Part shown: piece after piece, positions 22,487 through 34,179 of the stretch
Position numbering within the stretch: the stretch's first letter is position 1
Layout: the number at the start of each line of letters is the position of its first letter
Assembly (NCBI RefSeq): GCF_030272615.1
Contig: NC_081414.1
Location: forward strand, 819,220,396 to 819,284,395
Direction of reading: 5' to 3'
Length of the DNA: 64,000 nt
DNA from: Cryptomeria japonica
Lineage: Eukaryota > Streptophyta > Pinopsida > Cupressales > Cupressaceae
Position numbers and translations under genes: made by a program
The notes under the pieces: generated by a model
What the model was told of the DNA's origin: nothing
What the model saw: only the letters and a program-made list of their open reading frames with translations
Databases searched by the model: none

Positions 22487-24961
22487 CATGCCTTCACGAT
22501 GACTGGAGCATCCCACGAGGATTGAGATCATGCGACAGGCCGTGATCGACGACGAGCTACTGGACGAGGTGAGTTGACTGAACTTTGACTTTTGATTTTC
22601 TGCATTTGACTTTCTGTGATCGTTTACGGGCCCTAGAACCCGACCGTGGGTCCCACACAGGGCGCCATGGTCCCTGTGGGGCGCCATGGTCCCTTCAGGG
22701 CACCATGGTCCCTTCAGGGCGCCATGGTCCCTAACAGGGCACCATGGTCCCAATGAGGACTTGGCGAGAGATGCCAGGGTTAGCATACAATGTTCGATAG
22801 TTTGCATGAATGATTTTTGATGATTGAGTACTGATTATAGTTATGTTTTTGTGATGCAGGGTCTCCCGTACATGAGAGAGCACACGGCGGGGTAGATTCT
22901 TCGCAGTTTGCGAGATCAGATTCCCCGACTTACTCAGGCAAAGAAAGACACATTGTCGATAGTAGGTTTGTGGTCTATGATTCTTATGTCGGCCATCCGA
23001 TTTCATCCCACGATGCTGATGGCACTCATGGAGCGATGGGATCTTGACACATGCACGTTCCAGCTTCCAGTAGGGGAGATGACGGTGACACTTGAGGATG
23101 TGTACCGCATTCTTCGCCTACCGATCAGAGGAGCTACAGTGACATATACGACCGATCGGTCAGTAGAGGATCATCAGAGGGAGCAGGTATATTGCATAGG
23201 GAGAGTCATGCCAAGTGAGATGAGAGGTCGTATCATGGTCAGCTAGCTCTTACATCCTACAGGAGAGGTGCCCCTCATGAGACATCTTATGATAGCCATC
23301 ATTGCACTAGCTGTCTGCCCTAATGGGTGAGGTACACACATGCATGGGGGTCTCACATGGTGCACCAGGGCTATGGAGAGACACAGGAGAGTATATTCCT
23401 GGGGTCGGAGTATGCTTGCACATCTCTATCATGACCTCGAGGAGTATGTTTTCGGACAGGGTTGCAGCTTGATGACATGCACACTTCTACAGGTGTGGAT
23501 ATTTGAGCACTTTACATGCACCAGGCCTGTCGGCTATCCGATGAGTACGGCTAGCGAGCGACCTAGGGTATTTGCTTATCCACTTACCAGCGAGTGGAGA
23601 TTTGGAGATCTATTGTATTGGAGAGTGATAGTTGATAGATTGATAGTTGAGGTGACCGTGTGGAGACCATATCTACGGATGCACAGATGGGATGGGATGG
23701 AGAGATAGTTAGCATGCCTACAGAGGAACCGCCTACTAAGAGGACGATATCCCCATATCATAGTCCCATTCTACTTTGACCAAGTACGAAGGCAGTTTGG
23801 GCTAGAGCAGTGTGTTCCAGCTGATGTGCCCATCTACACTCGACACTCCCGAGTCCTTCCCAGACCCAGAGTAGTAGCGAGACCGACGATAGACGATATC
23901 GAGATCACAAATATAGAGGGGTCCGACCAGGATGTGGTCACTGATTATGCTGCAGACCCCAAGGCACAACGCAGGTACCATTCTTGGTTTATGAGATCAT
24001 ACCCAGGGCCTATCTTTCCACCAGATCACCCGACAGGCCATCCAGGTCCATGGAGGCATGGAGATCGAGATGAAGATTAGGGATCCAGATCGGAGGAGCC
24101 AAAGGAGGGAGAGGATCATGAGGAACCAGGAGGTCCTAATCTGCCTATAGGAGATCAGCCTAGTGCCAAGGAGGAGGAGGACGAGGATGACGATGAGGAG
24201 GAGAGAGATGATGATGAGGAGAATGAGGATACAGATGAGGATGGGGATGATGAGGAGGAGGAGGATAGAGATGATGAGGAGGGGTCAAATGCTGCTCCCC
24301 ACCATTCAGGAGATGATACCATAGCCCTGGATCCTCCTCTTATTCCCCAAAAGAGGGAACACGAGGCGCTACGGAGACCTGCACCTATCGCGCACAGATC
24401 GCTCGAGCGTGGGGAGCCTAGTAGTTCCCAGTCACAGATGCTACCATATCACGATCCCTACTGGCGTGAGGGAGATCCAGGTATAGTAGGTTTATATTGA
24501 TTGATTGATGTTTTGATGATATAAAATGGTACTAACACAAATTCTGTTCCACTACTACAGCTAATGTGCAGGAGTGGGGCTCCTTGATCCAGCAAGCAGT
24601 GACAGATATCTCCACGACAGTGCAGATCCCTAGTTCCTCATAGGTTGCTTATAGACCTCAAGGGAACGCGGGTCGGCATGATGATTTGTTTTCCCCATTT
24701 CGAATACAGGTAGAGATATGGAGGGAGAGAGAGCGGGCTCTATCAGAGGACCTTCAGCGAGCACAGTGTGATCAAGCAGCAGCTCAGGCCGAGGCTACCT
24801 CATATCGCGCTATCCTTATGGATAGGGATCGTAGGAGTTCCTCTCGGAGCCATTCACGATCTATATCACGGTATACGCCTATGGGTCCACCTGCACGGCC
24901 GGATCAGGAGGGAGCATCTAGTCATCACTCTCCGGCCACCAGCCCTAGGGATAGAAGATGA
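22487..24961 (+). pseudogene. Plant mobile domain (PMD) gene, antisense inside gypsy element
   Basis: Three exons can be traced: 22487-22568, 22860-24480 and 24561-24961, with GT-AG introns (GTGAGT at 22569, GCAG ending 22859; GTATAG at 24481, TACAG ending 24560). The central exon carries the PMD signature: W-x(5)-TFQLPVGEMTVTLEDVYRI followed by LRLPIRG, preceded by WSMILMSAIRFHPTMLMALM. Later come a Trp-rich part (WTRAMERHRR region to WRPYLRMH), a 40-residue Asp/Glu run (24165-24290) and a Ser/Arg-rich tail (RRSSSRSHSRS). About seven in-frame stops (for example 22499, 22893, 23245, 24078) make it a pseudogene. PMD proteins such as MAIN/MAIL1 in Arabidopsis act in silencing and genome stability, and related domains occur in transposons. 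Confidence 0.85.
22640..22757 (+). repeat. Tandem 20-22-bp repeats, GGCGCCATGGTCCC core
   Basis: Five units of the type AGGGCGCCATGGTCCCT lie in a row within the first intron of the PMD gene. The core GGCGCCATGG includes a perfect GGCGCC palindrome and a CCATGG palindrome. The same core occurs singly in both LTRs (about 21526 and 32567). Confidence 0.85.
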
Positions 24962-24964
24962 TTT

Positions 24965-25556
24965 TATGATGTAGGGTAGGTCATATTTTGGGTGTATAGG
25001 GACCTACCTTTGTATGCTGATCCACACATATATATATACATGCTTCTTTGTTTCAAACGTGTTATCTTTAATGCCTAAACAATGTGTATTGTGATTAAAG
25101 TTAATACATTTGGTAAGTGTACATGTATGTTCCGAATTTAATTTCCATGTGATTGATTTCTCAATGCTCCATGATTAAATTGATACATGTGTGACTTAAT
25201 TAAAATATTTGATCAAGTACTATATTGATGATAAGGAAGAAAGTATGCATTAAGCCTACGAATCATATAACCAATGTGATTTAATTTGAATTTAAACACA
25301 ACATGACATGATTCAACTTAACACATAAAAACATTGTATAATATGTCAACATAATGAAAATGTAAATCTTTTGTAATTTACATAAATGAATTCAAGACAA
25401 ACCATAAAGTAAAGACACATGCTTGTCAGGAATGAAGCAATATAGATTAAACAAAACATCATTTAATTCTATTTGCTCTAATCAAAGATATGTTAACATA
25501 TTATCCAATTTTGAAGAAGTGAGAAAGGAAATAGATAAATGATAAGGAATGAGGCA
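24965..25556. other. Spacer between PMD gene and pol 3' end
   Basis: About 590 bp of AT-rich DNA between two convergent reading frames inside the gypsy element. No ORF. ATATATATATACATGC at 25028 is a short simple repeat. It probably holds the 3' ends of both transcripts. Confidence 0.5.
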
Positions 25557-28500
25557 TTAAGCATAGTATCTACGCAAGTGCATAGCATTTATAGGGTCTT
25601 TAAGAGGCGTACCGTCTACATCCGCTATTTTGTAAGCACCTGATCCATAATCTTCAATAACGATATACGATCCAAGCCAATTAGGACTGAATTTTCCCTT
25701 TTCTTCAGGTAAGGCATTCACATTGCGTTGATTCTCATAGAGCACTAAGTCACCCACTGAGAAGGAACGTTGAATAACCTTATCATTATAGCTTCGTTGT
25801 AGAGTTTTGTGATACGCTTGAATATGCTCAAGAGCATTTATACGCTGTTCATCAAGCATCTCAAGCTGTTGAAGTCTTTGTTCTCTATAGGAGTCATCAT
25901 CTACTATACCTTTGAGAGAAACTCTAAGTGATGGAATCTCTAATTCTAAAGGCATAATAGCATCAGCACCATAAACAAGATTATAAGGAGTAGTTCCCAT
26001 GGCAATTCGTACACTCGTTCGGTAGGCCCAAAGAGCATAGATTAGCTGAGTACTCCTATCCTTACCATGCTTGTTCACGGTTTTGTGAAGAATTTGTTCA
26101 ATTATTTTATTGGATGATTCGGCTTGACCATTTGATTGAGGATAGTATGGTGTAGAAAATCGATGTTTAATATGATATTTCTCAAGGAATTTCTTCACGT
26201 CTTTATTCTTAAATGATGTCCCATTATCAGAGATTATAGTGGAAGGTATCCCAAATCGAGAAATAATGTTTTCTAGAAGAAATCAACAAATCACTTCGGT
26301 TGTAGTGGAGCGAAGAGGAACAACTTCTACCCACTTTGTAAAGTAATCTGTTACGGTTATAATGAAAATATGTCCTTGAGATGAAGGAGGAGAGATTTTA
26401 CCAATGAGATCCAACCCCCATGCAGAGAAAGGCCAAGAAGCTACCTGAGAACGGAGTTCTTGGGCAGGAGCATGAATCAAATTATTATGTTGTTGACATT
26501 GATGACATTTCTTAACAAATGAAAAAGAATCCTGCTGCATAGTTTGCCAATAATATCCCATACGAAGTAATCTTTGAACCAAGGATTTACCTCCAAAATG
26601 CCCCCCACAGGCACCTAAATGCGCCTTTTCAAGAGCAATAGGGATTTCTGATTTGTTAAGACAGCGAAGGAGAAGACCGTTATAACCCCTTCGGTAAAGA
26701 ACATTAGAAAGAATGATATACCTAGCAGACAACTTGCGAACTCTAGCCCTAGTGTTCCTATTGGCGGAATCAGGAAAGGTACCATCAGTCAAGTATCTTA
26801 CAATATGTGAGTACCATTCATCTGAGTCTATGAAGTCGCAACATGTCACCAGGCTGGAATCATCTACAATAGCTAGAGAAGTAAGGTTGTGAATAACAAA
26901 TTTAAGATCAACCACAGGGTCCTCTAAAGATACAAGAGAAGCCACACATGCCATTGCATCCGCATGTCGATTATCTTTTCGAGGAACAGGTTCTATGGTG
27001 TAAGAATCAAATTTTTGTAACAAAGAGATAGCAAGGTCTTTATATTGTGATAACTTGTCTTGTTTTGCTTGATACAGTCCTGTTACTTGTCTTATAATCA
27101 GTTGAGAATCTCCAAAAATATGTATGTGTTTTATATTCAGAGCTAAGGCTGCCTTTATTCCTGCTATAAGAGCCTCATACTCAGCAATGTTATTGGTACA
27201 TAGGAAATTGAGACGATAAGATAAGGGAATAGACTTCTTTGTAGGAGAAATCAGAACAACACCTGCCCCTGATCCCGTACGACACTTAGAGCCATCAAAA
27301 TACAACTCCCAAGTTTCATCTTTCTCTGTACAAAGAATGAAGTCGTCAGGAAAAGACTCAGAGTTAGGGAAGGAGAAAGGTGAAGGGGCCTCAGCTAGGT
27401 GATCGGTCAACGCTTGCCCTTTAATTGCTCTTTGTGAAACAAATTTAAGGTCAAATTCAGTTAACATCATAACCCACTTAGCTAGGCGTCCTGATAAATC
27501 AGTTTTAGAGAAAAGATGCTTCAACGGATCAAACTTTACCATGACGTGGACTTCTGAGTTTAAGAGATAATGTCTCAATTTCTGAGTCGCAAACACCAAG
27601 ACCAAGCATTGTCTTTCTATCGCAGAATATCGGGTCTCATAATCGAGTAAGGTACGACTTATATAATAAACCGAACACTCCTTACCATCTTTATCATGTT
27701 GTGCCAATAATGCTGCAAGAGCATGAGAGGACGCAGCCGTATAAAGAAGGAAGGGTTTAGAAGGTTCAGCCGATCGAAGGATAGGAGGATTAGCCAAATA
27801 CATTTTTAAATCTTCAAATGCTTGCTGACAATTCTCATTCCATTGAAAAGTGATATTCTTTTTGAGAAGTTGAGTGAAAGGAAAAGTATGATCCGCAAGT
27901 TGAGATACAAACCTACGAATAGCTTGAATATTTCCTTGTAAGCTTTTGAGTTGAGACACATTTCTAGGAGGTGGCATGTTGACAATAGCATCTATTTTCT
28001 TAGTATCCACCTCAATCCCACGATGCGAAACTATGAATCCTAATAGTTTTCCACTATCCACACCAAAAACACATTTTCGGGGATTCAAGCGCATGTGATA
28101 TTTACGAATCCTTTCAAAGATTTGATGAAGGATCTTAATATGATCTATGCGAAGAATGGATTTGGCTAAAACATCATCAACATAGTCTTCTAAAATCTTA
28201 TGCATGTAATCGTGAAAGATAAGGGTCATCGCTCGTTGATAAGTTGCACCGGCATTTTTAAGTCCGAAAGGCATCATTATCCAACAAAACGTACCCCAAG
28301 GAGTGGTGAAAGCGGTTTTGAATTGATCTTGAGGGTTAATGAAAATTTGATTGTATCCTGAAAAACCATCCATGAAGGATAACAAGGCATGTCCTGCCGT
28401 AGAATCAACTATCATGTCAATGTTTGGAAGAGGGAAATCATCTTTTAAAGAAGCCTTATTTAAATCTCGGAAATCGGTACACATTCTTATTTTATTATCT

Positions 28501-29825
28501 GGTTTAGCCATAGCGACAATATTTGAAATCCATGGGGAATAATCAATAGGGCGGATAAATCCAGCCTCCAATAACTTTTCAATCTCAGCCTTAACAAGCA
28601 GAGCCACCTTAGGATTCATTTTTTGAATCTTTTGTTTCACGGGCTTAGCATCAGGGACTAAGACAATATTATGAGTAACAATCTTAGGATCTATACTAGG
28701 CATGTCAGAGTATGTCCAAGCAAAGATCTCGGGGAATTCATGCAATAAATCTTCATATTGTTTTTGTTCCTCTTCATCCAAACATTTTCCAATTTTAATA
28801 ACTTTTTCTTCATTGCAAGGATTCATCTTAACATTAGTGGTGTCACTTATGAGAAGATTACTTTGTTGAGGAGTATCCTTTAACTGAGGGAATTCTTTCA
28901 CAATCTCATCATTATCAATCTCTTTTCCAAAATAGGCTTCAGCGTTCAAACAATAAGGGAGTCCCCTATTGTGATGATAACAAGGAAGAGTATCATATGC
29001 TCCTAAAAATTTAGCTAAAGCATCATCGGTAGGGAAAACATCAAAAGCACAAGCACACGAAGGATCCTCATCAATGTACTTGGGGTGTTGCATTGATAGA
29101 GATGTAGAAATAGTATTAACACTAATACATGGTCTCTTAGAAGCTTTAGTACGCTTGCAAGGATTATAGCCAAGTCCAAAGGCATAATTGTGAAGATTAT
29201 TCTCTAGAGGAACTTTTATCCCTTGTTCGTGAGCGCCACAACCATTTCCATGATACCCATGCTTAGCAAAAATGCGAAAACCATGACCATAACGATCAGC
29301 CATTTTAGAAAGAGAAGGCGGTTTTTCATAAGACAAAGAATCAAACTCTTCAGAATTAGAGGTGTGAGGAGAAGAAGTTTGAGAAGCGGCCACAAAATTA
29401 TTGCTCATAGGCTCAGGTAATGTTGATTGATTTTTAGCTTCTTCCTTCTTTTCAACTTTAAGCTCTCTAGAAGGAACCTTATATTCACCTACAAAGGTGG
29501 GATTAAAATCAAGGGATCCCCAATCGTCGTCTGCGAGAACCTTCTCAGGATCAAAATCCTTCTTATGTGTAGTTTCAAGTCGAGAAGAGTCTTCTTCAGG
29601 AGCTCCAAACTCATCCAAAGAATTTTGATCATCAGAGAGTGAGGATTCATCGATAGGTATCTTGTTTAAAGAGTCATCACTAGACAAGGAAGGCTTAGAA
29701 GAACCCCCTTTGGAAGTAGATGTTTGTAAACAAGCTTGGAAATTAGTATCACCTATCAAGGTATATGTCTTATTGTTATAGATAAACTTAACTTGTCTGT
29801 GCAATGTAGAGGGGACAGCTTGCAT
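25557..29825 (-). pseudogene. Gypsy pol: RT, RNase H, archaeal-type RNase H, integrase
   Basis: A single frame of 1,423 codons broken by one TGA near 26283. Motifs in order: WTYSDMPSIDP and AEIEKLLEAGFIRP (RT entry), MCTDFRDLNKA, FMDGFSGYNQI, WIMMPFGLKNAGATYQRAM, YVDDVLAKS (28173-28184), LQGNIQAIRRF; the first RNase H with PFLLYTAASSHALAALL (active-site Asp and partners altered) and YSAIERQCL; the second RNase H with WELYFDGSKCRTGSGAG, NIAEYEALIAG and IFGDSQLIIRQ, its DEDD core intact; integrase with H-H-C-C (HFGGKSL.., CHQCQQH), D in WGLDLIG, D in IISDNGTSF, E in QSNGQAESSN. It would copy and integrate the element. It is one of the least damaged coding regions in the window. Confidence 0.94.
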
Positions 29826-29834
29826 ACTGTGAAT

Positions 29835-31103
29835 TTAAGGTCTCCCTAATAACAAGTTGTATGTTAGATTTCCTGACATAACATGGATAGGAGTAGGCAA
29901 AGTAACAGGCCCCACTGTGATGGGTAAGGTAATAGTACCTAATGAAGTTTTAGCCACATTATCAAAGCCTCGAATAGGACGAGAGTTCGGCTCAATTAGG
30001 GATGTATCCACATTCATCTTATGCAAAAGATTAATGCTACACACATTAAGACCAGAGCCATTATCTACTAGTGTTCGTCTTATAGCAGTGTCTTTCATGA
30101 TAACCACAATCATCAAGGGATCATATTGATGTTGAATTTCACTAGTAGGCAACTCATCTTGGGTAAACACAATTTGAGCTTTAGGATTCATCACAGAGTT
30201 AACCAAAGATGCTATATTACTGGATGTATTCGGTGGAGGAACATTCAAATCTTTCAAGGCATCTTGTAACATTCCATTATGAGCAGAAGAAGTTTGAATC
30301 AAATCCCAAAGGGATATCTTAGCAGGGGTAACTTTAAGTTGTTCTATGAGATTATATTCCTTACTAAGAACTTGTGAAATACGTGGAGCTTGCAGAAGAA
30401 TTGGTTGAGGATTTGGAAGAGAAACTGGAATAACAGGAGGAGGACTAGGCTGCCTATTATTTCTGGTATGATAAGTATGGGCAACCGCATGATAACTCTC
30501 TCTAGTTATTTGCTTGGCATAACTATAAGGACTTATAGGTTTTCTTCCTTGCACAATGATGATTGGTTTATTCGAAGTACGAAAGGAATCATGATCATAC
30601 CCTCCCTGGATAGTAAGGAGAGGTGATTTAGGAACTTGAAAGGTGGGAGAAGGATAAGCACCTTGGACTTCAAAGAGAGGCTTTTTATGCTCATTCAAGT
30701 TTATCATGTTAACCAATTTAGAAGTCTTGTTCTTGTTTAAAGATTTCGATAAAGCCACAAAGTCATCAAGAGCATCATCCAACAAAGCATGATCATATCT
30801 ATTAAAAGGTTTATCTTTTGATTCAAAAGGAGACATCTCCTCATAGAGGGGATTATTGAAAACAACCATGTTACTAGATTCAGTGGAAGAGTTGATAGGA
30901 ATGTACCCTTGAGAGGACTCATTCAACTTATCTTTCTCATCACAACGAAATGGCATAGTAACAAGGTTTATGAGTTTTTGGTAAAATGAAGGTTTGGCAT
31001 CTTTAGGGTTCAAAAACTCATCTAAAGCTTCATCTAATTCATCTTGGCTATACTCATAATAATCATCATAAGCATGAATTTTTTGTAAATAAAAGTCTGA
31101 CAT
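29835..31103 (-). pseudogene. Gypsy N-terminal ORF with protease; no recognisable gag
   Basis: 422 codons starting MSDFYLQKIHAYDDYYEYSQ, in the same frame as pol and separated from it by one TAA (29832-29834) where the usual GRPW-I-H has lost Trp. The C-terminal third is an aspartic protease: RRTLVDNGSGLNVCS (active-site D-N-G, 30040-30070), then IRGFDN and YNLLLGRP. The first 300 residues are acidic then Pro/Ser-rich, with no capsid-like domain and no CCHC knuckle, unlike typical Tat gag. Either gag has diverged or been lost, or it is supplied in trans. Confidence 0.82.
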
Positions 31104-31157
31104 TTTGAAATAAAAGTTGCATGAAATTTAAACACACAATGCAAAAGGAACACTCTC

Positions 31158-31181
31158 TTTTTTTTTTTTTTTTTTTTTTTT
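31158..31181. repeat. 24-base T run
   Basis: Uninterrupted T tract on the plus strand (A tract in the element's sense strand) in the leader between the gypsy PBS and the first ORF. Confidence 0.95.
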
Positions 31182-31261
31182 GTTCTTAATGAAAATGAAA
31201 TGAAAACACACTAAATCTAGATCTAGATCTAACAAATGCAATGCAAGAAGAAGCAATGATA

Positions 31262-31281
31262 GTTTCACGTCGGGTTCACCA
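31262..31281 (-). other. Gypsy primer binding site
   Basis: On the minus strand TGGTGAACCCGACGTGAAAC begins three bases after the 5' LTR. The TGG start fits a tRNA CCA end. I cannot name the tRNA with confidence. A similar sequence (TTTTGGTGAACTCGA) follows LTR-B at 63139. Confidence 0.82.
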
Positions 31282-31284
31282 AAA

Positions 31285-32942
31285 TGTGTGAGGGAAAAAA
31301 CGAGACTAGGTTATCACATCCTAATCCTACCTCTTGTCACACATTACGGAATACGAAAGAGCCTAGAGGTATCGCACAATTGGCTACTTCTTTTTGTGAA
31401 AGAGAGAGCCACGGGCTACCTATTAGGGTTTCTATTCCTTCGTTGTATTTGAAAGGTAAGATTATGCAAGTTCAATTCCTAACCCTAAAATGCAAGTATG
31501 AGCTAACAACAAGATTGCAGAATTGAACTTAAACAATGGAAAGCTGTAAACACAAGGATAAAACAAGAATGCAGATGCGTACCCGGAGTCAAAATTTGAC
31601 TGAAAATGTTCGGGACGGGGGCGCGGGTGCCACTGTCCTGATTCTGTCCCGGAACTGCACCTGAAACTGCTGTTTTACACTCTGGAAAACTGTCTGAAAT
31701 GTTGTCTGTCAGGAGGACCAGGGCGCCCAGCGCCTCTATCCCAGGGACCAGGGCGCCCAGCACCCCTGTCCTGACAGGACCAGGGCACCCCACGCCCCTG
31801 TCCTGGTATTCTGCTCTGCAATTTGGTGTGGGGTGCTGTCTCGACCTGCTTTTTCCGGATCTGCAACCTACAGCGTCGTCCGAGTCTCGAAACCTACACT
31901 TATATCTGAAAAAGGTGTTTGGGCGGCTATATAGGGTTTTGCCTTAGTCAAACCCCCGCTTTGGTGATTTCCACCTCCACGAATAGCCAAGTTGTATTGT
32001 AAAAGTAATGTGTGTGCAGACCTTGTGTGTGTGCAAGATCTAAAATGCAAGTAAGCAAACTAGAGCAACCTAGAAAGTAAACCCTAATTTCTTGTTAATG
32101 ATAATGTAAATGCTCTAAATCAAGATGCAAAGTGATCTAAAGCATGAATAAATGAGATATTGAAGCTTATGCAAAGACATGAAAACAACATGAAATCATA
32201 CCCAACCCCCAAGGGAGAGGTACAAGCCAATCTTCAGTCGGTAATCTCCTATTGTTCTTCAATGTCTTCCAAGCCCTAAATGGATGAATGGATTTGATAA
32301 ATGCTTGATAGAGGGGTGTTGAATGTTGTTGAAGTCTTCAAAGATCTGCTCTTTCGCTGCATATGAGGTTCCTGAAAACAAAATTCGGATCCCTTCAAAT
32401 GAAGAAAGAGAGCTCTTATGTATGAAACCCTAGGTCGCAATTTTGTCTTTTGGCCAACCTAGAGATTGAATATCCCGCCAATTTCTTGGGGTTAAGCTTT
32501 ATTTTATGATTGGATCGTGCTCCTAAAATTTTGGGAAAAATGTCCGGGACCGTGTGCACTCCGAGCGCCATGGTCCTGGCAACTTTTCACCAAATTTTCA
32601 GGGCCATCAGATATGATGATTTTAGAGAGAATCCCGAAGTTATAGGTGATTTCAAGATGTTTTGACCCCCAAAATCAAGCCCCCAAGTTCAAAATAGGAC
32701 TTAATTAGGGTTTTCGATTAGATGATGCATTGGAGGAATCACATGAAAAGGGGCACACTTTAATGAAAGGGCCCGACTTTATGATGTGAAGGATGATGAA
32801 ATAGGACCTTAGACCTGATTAATTTGATTAATTAAGTGCTAAAGGGGAAATGTAATGCAAAATGCAACTGCGCCAAGGTGGGTGCTAAACTAGGTGTTAA
32901 ATTGTACTGCTTTAGCAAGTGCGTACAATTTATGATGTTACA
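31285..32942 (-). repeat. 5' LTR of gypsy element
   Basis: 1,658 bp, same length and ends as the left LTR. On the minus strand the TATA-like box of the other LTR is changed here (TACATAAGAGC near 32412-32424), which may weaken transcription. Confidence 0.94.
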
Positions 32943-32947
32943 GATAT

Positions 32948-33540
32948 ATAAATTAAAATATATATTATTTGCAAGTTAAATGTAATATATGTGGACTACT
33001 AAACAATAATACAATCTTCAATGGTCACAAGATATTTAGATATTAAGGTACTATTTAAAAATATCGAGTAAGCTAGATTACAAAAGTCAGACATGTACAC
33101 ACATGAACTTTAAGATGATTTATAGGTGATTCACACATGCACTATGATCTAGGTGTAACTATGTACATGTAAAAATTAATTTATCTAGATGTACACGTAA
33201 ATAAAAATGAATGCACACATATATATGAACACATGTATAAATGAATCCATACACATATATACAAATCAAAATTCAAATCCATACATGTACAAATTCAATG
33301 CATCCACAAAATAAAAAGTTTAAAACAGAATTTTTTCAATGCATAATTTTTTATTTAACAATTTATGTATCCACAAAATTAAATGTCCATATGCAATATA
33401 TATATATATATAGCCATCCACACTATCCAAACAAACACATGTCTATATCTAGATAGATATATATGATCCAGTCCTAGAAAATATGAGTTCATCGAAGTAC
33501 GACCTATCTAATATAAAAAGTTCAAACATGGTATGTTCAC
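32948..33540. repeat. AT-rich region with ACATGTA/AATGAATCC short repeats
   Basis: Phrases such as AAATGAATCCATACACATA, CACACATATATATGAACAC and ATACATGTACA recur at 33180-33320, followed by TTATTTAACAATTTATGTATCC. Closely similar DNA lies at 58138-58620. It directly follows (on the minus strand) the 3' end of the transposase-like gene, so it is probably that element's 3' flank. Confidence 0.65.
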
Positions 33541-34140
33541 TTAAAGCTCCCGGTACATATAATCTGGATCCTCTCTATCTTTTATACTCTCTACAAAAAT
33601 TTCATGATCTTCAATAGGAAACCTCCACTTTTGGTTGCCACGTCCTCTTTTTGGCAATGTCTCCAAATGCAATATTGTCACTATTACTAAGTGACAGTAG
33701 TTTAGAATATTTTGGCCTGGCATATAATCAATAAATGTTACACCATTTTTATCTATCTTTATTTGCTGATAATAGGTGTCTTCAACAACAACTGAACTAG
33801 TGGGATATTGTTGTCCATCACTATCGTTGACTGATTCTAATAACTTGCATTTTGGTTTTGTGCATCTCAATAGATAATAATCTACACCTTCAGTATTGTC
33901 AGGATCACTAAACACCACAAAAATATCACCTACATAGACCACATATATTTCAAACAAAATTAACATAAATTATCTGAATAATAAAATAAATAAAATTTAA
34001 AAAATTGTACATATTTTAAAAAAATGTACACATGCACCTATAACAACTAAATCATAAACACGTTCATAATCATCTATATATAGAGGATCATTGTTATGCC
34101 CTGCATACCTAGCCCCATTAATTTCCTTGTCTTTAAAATA
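33541..34140 (-). pseudogene. Transposase-like gene, 3' exons
   Basis: Two minus-strand exons: about 34140-34035 (DKEINGARYAGHNNDPLYID) and 33930-33541, with GT at the end of the first (TTATAG|GTGCATG). The second reads VGDIFVVFSDPDNTEGVDYY, then LLRCTKPKCKLLESVNDSDG and YYQQIKIDKNGVTFIDYM. From memory of similar sequences in other plant and animal genomes this is the C-terminal domain of the same protein family as the exons at 44222-46850. The two parts are separated by a 10-kb insertion. Confidence 0.6.
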
Positions 34141-34179
34141 TGGGTCCCCTCTTTTTTTTTTTAGTTTTATGTTTTTTCT

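Larger units (their letters stand above)
20249..32942 (-). mobile_element. Complete Ty3/gypsy element, Tat-type, 12.7 kb
   Basis: Two 1,658-bp LTRs (20249-21906, 31285-32942) flanked by a perfect 5-bp duplication GATAT (20244-20248, 32943-32947). The coding strand is minus: PBS by the right LTR, then a protease-containing ORF, then RT, RNase H, a second archaeal-type RNase H and integrase, then an antisense (plus-strand) gene and a polypurine tract by the left LTR. The dual RNase H order (RT-RH-aRH-INT) and the extra ORF between integrase and 3' LTR are characteristic of the Tat/Ogre branch. By eye the LTRs differ at about 48 sites (near 3%), mostly transitions. Confidence 0.94.
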
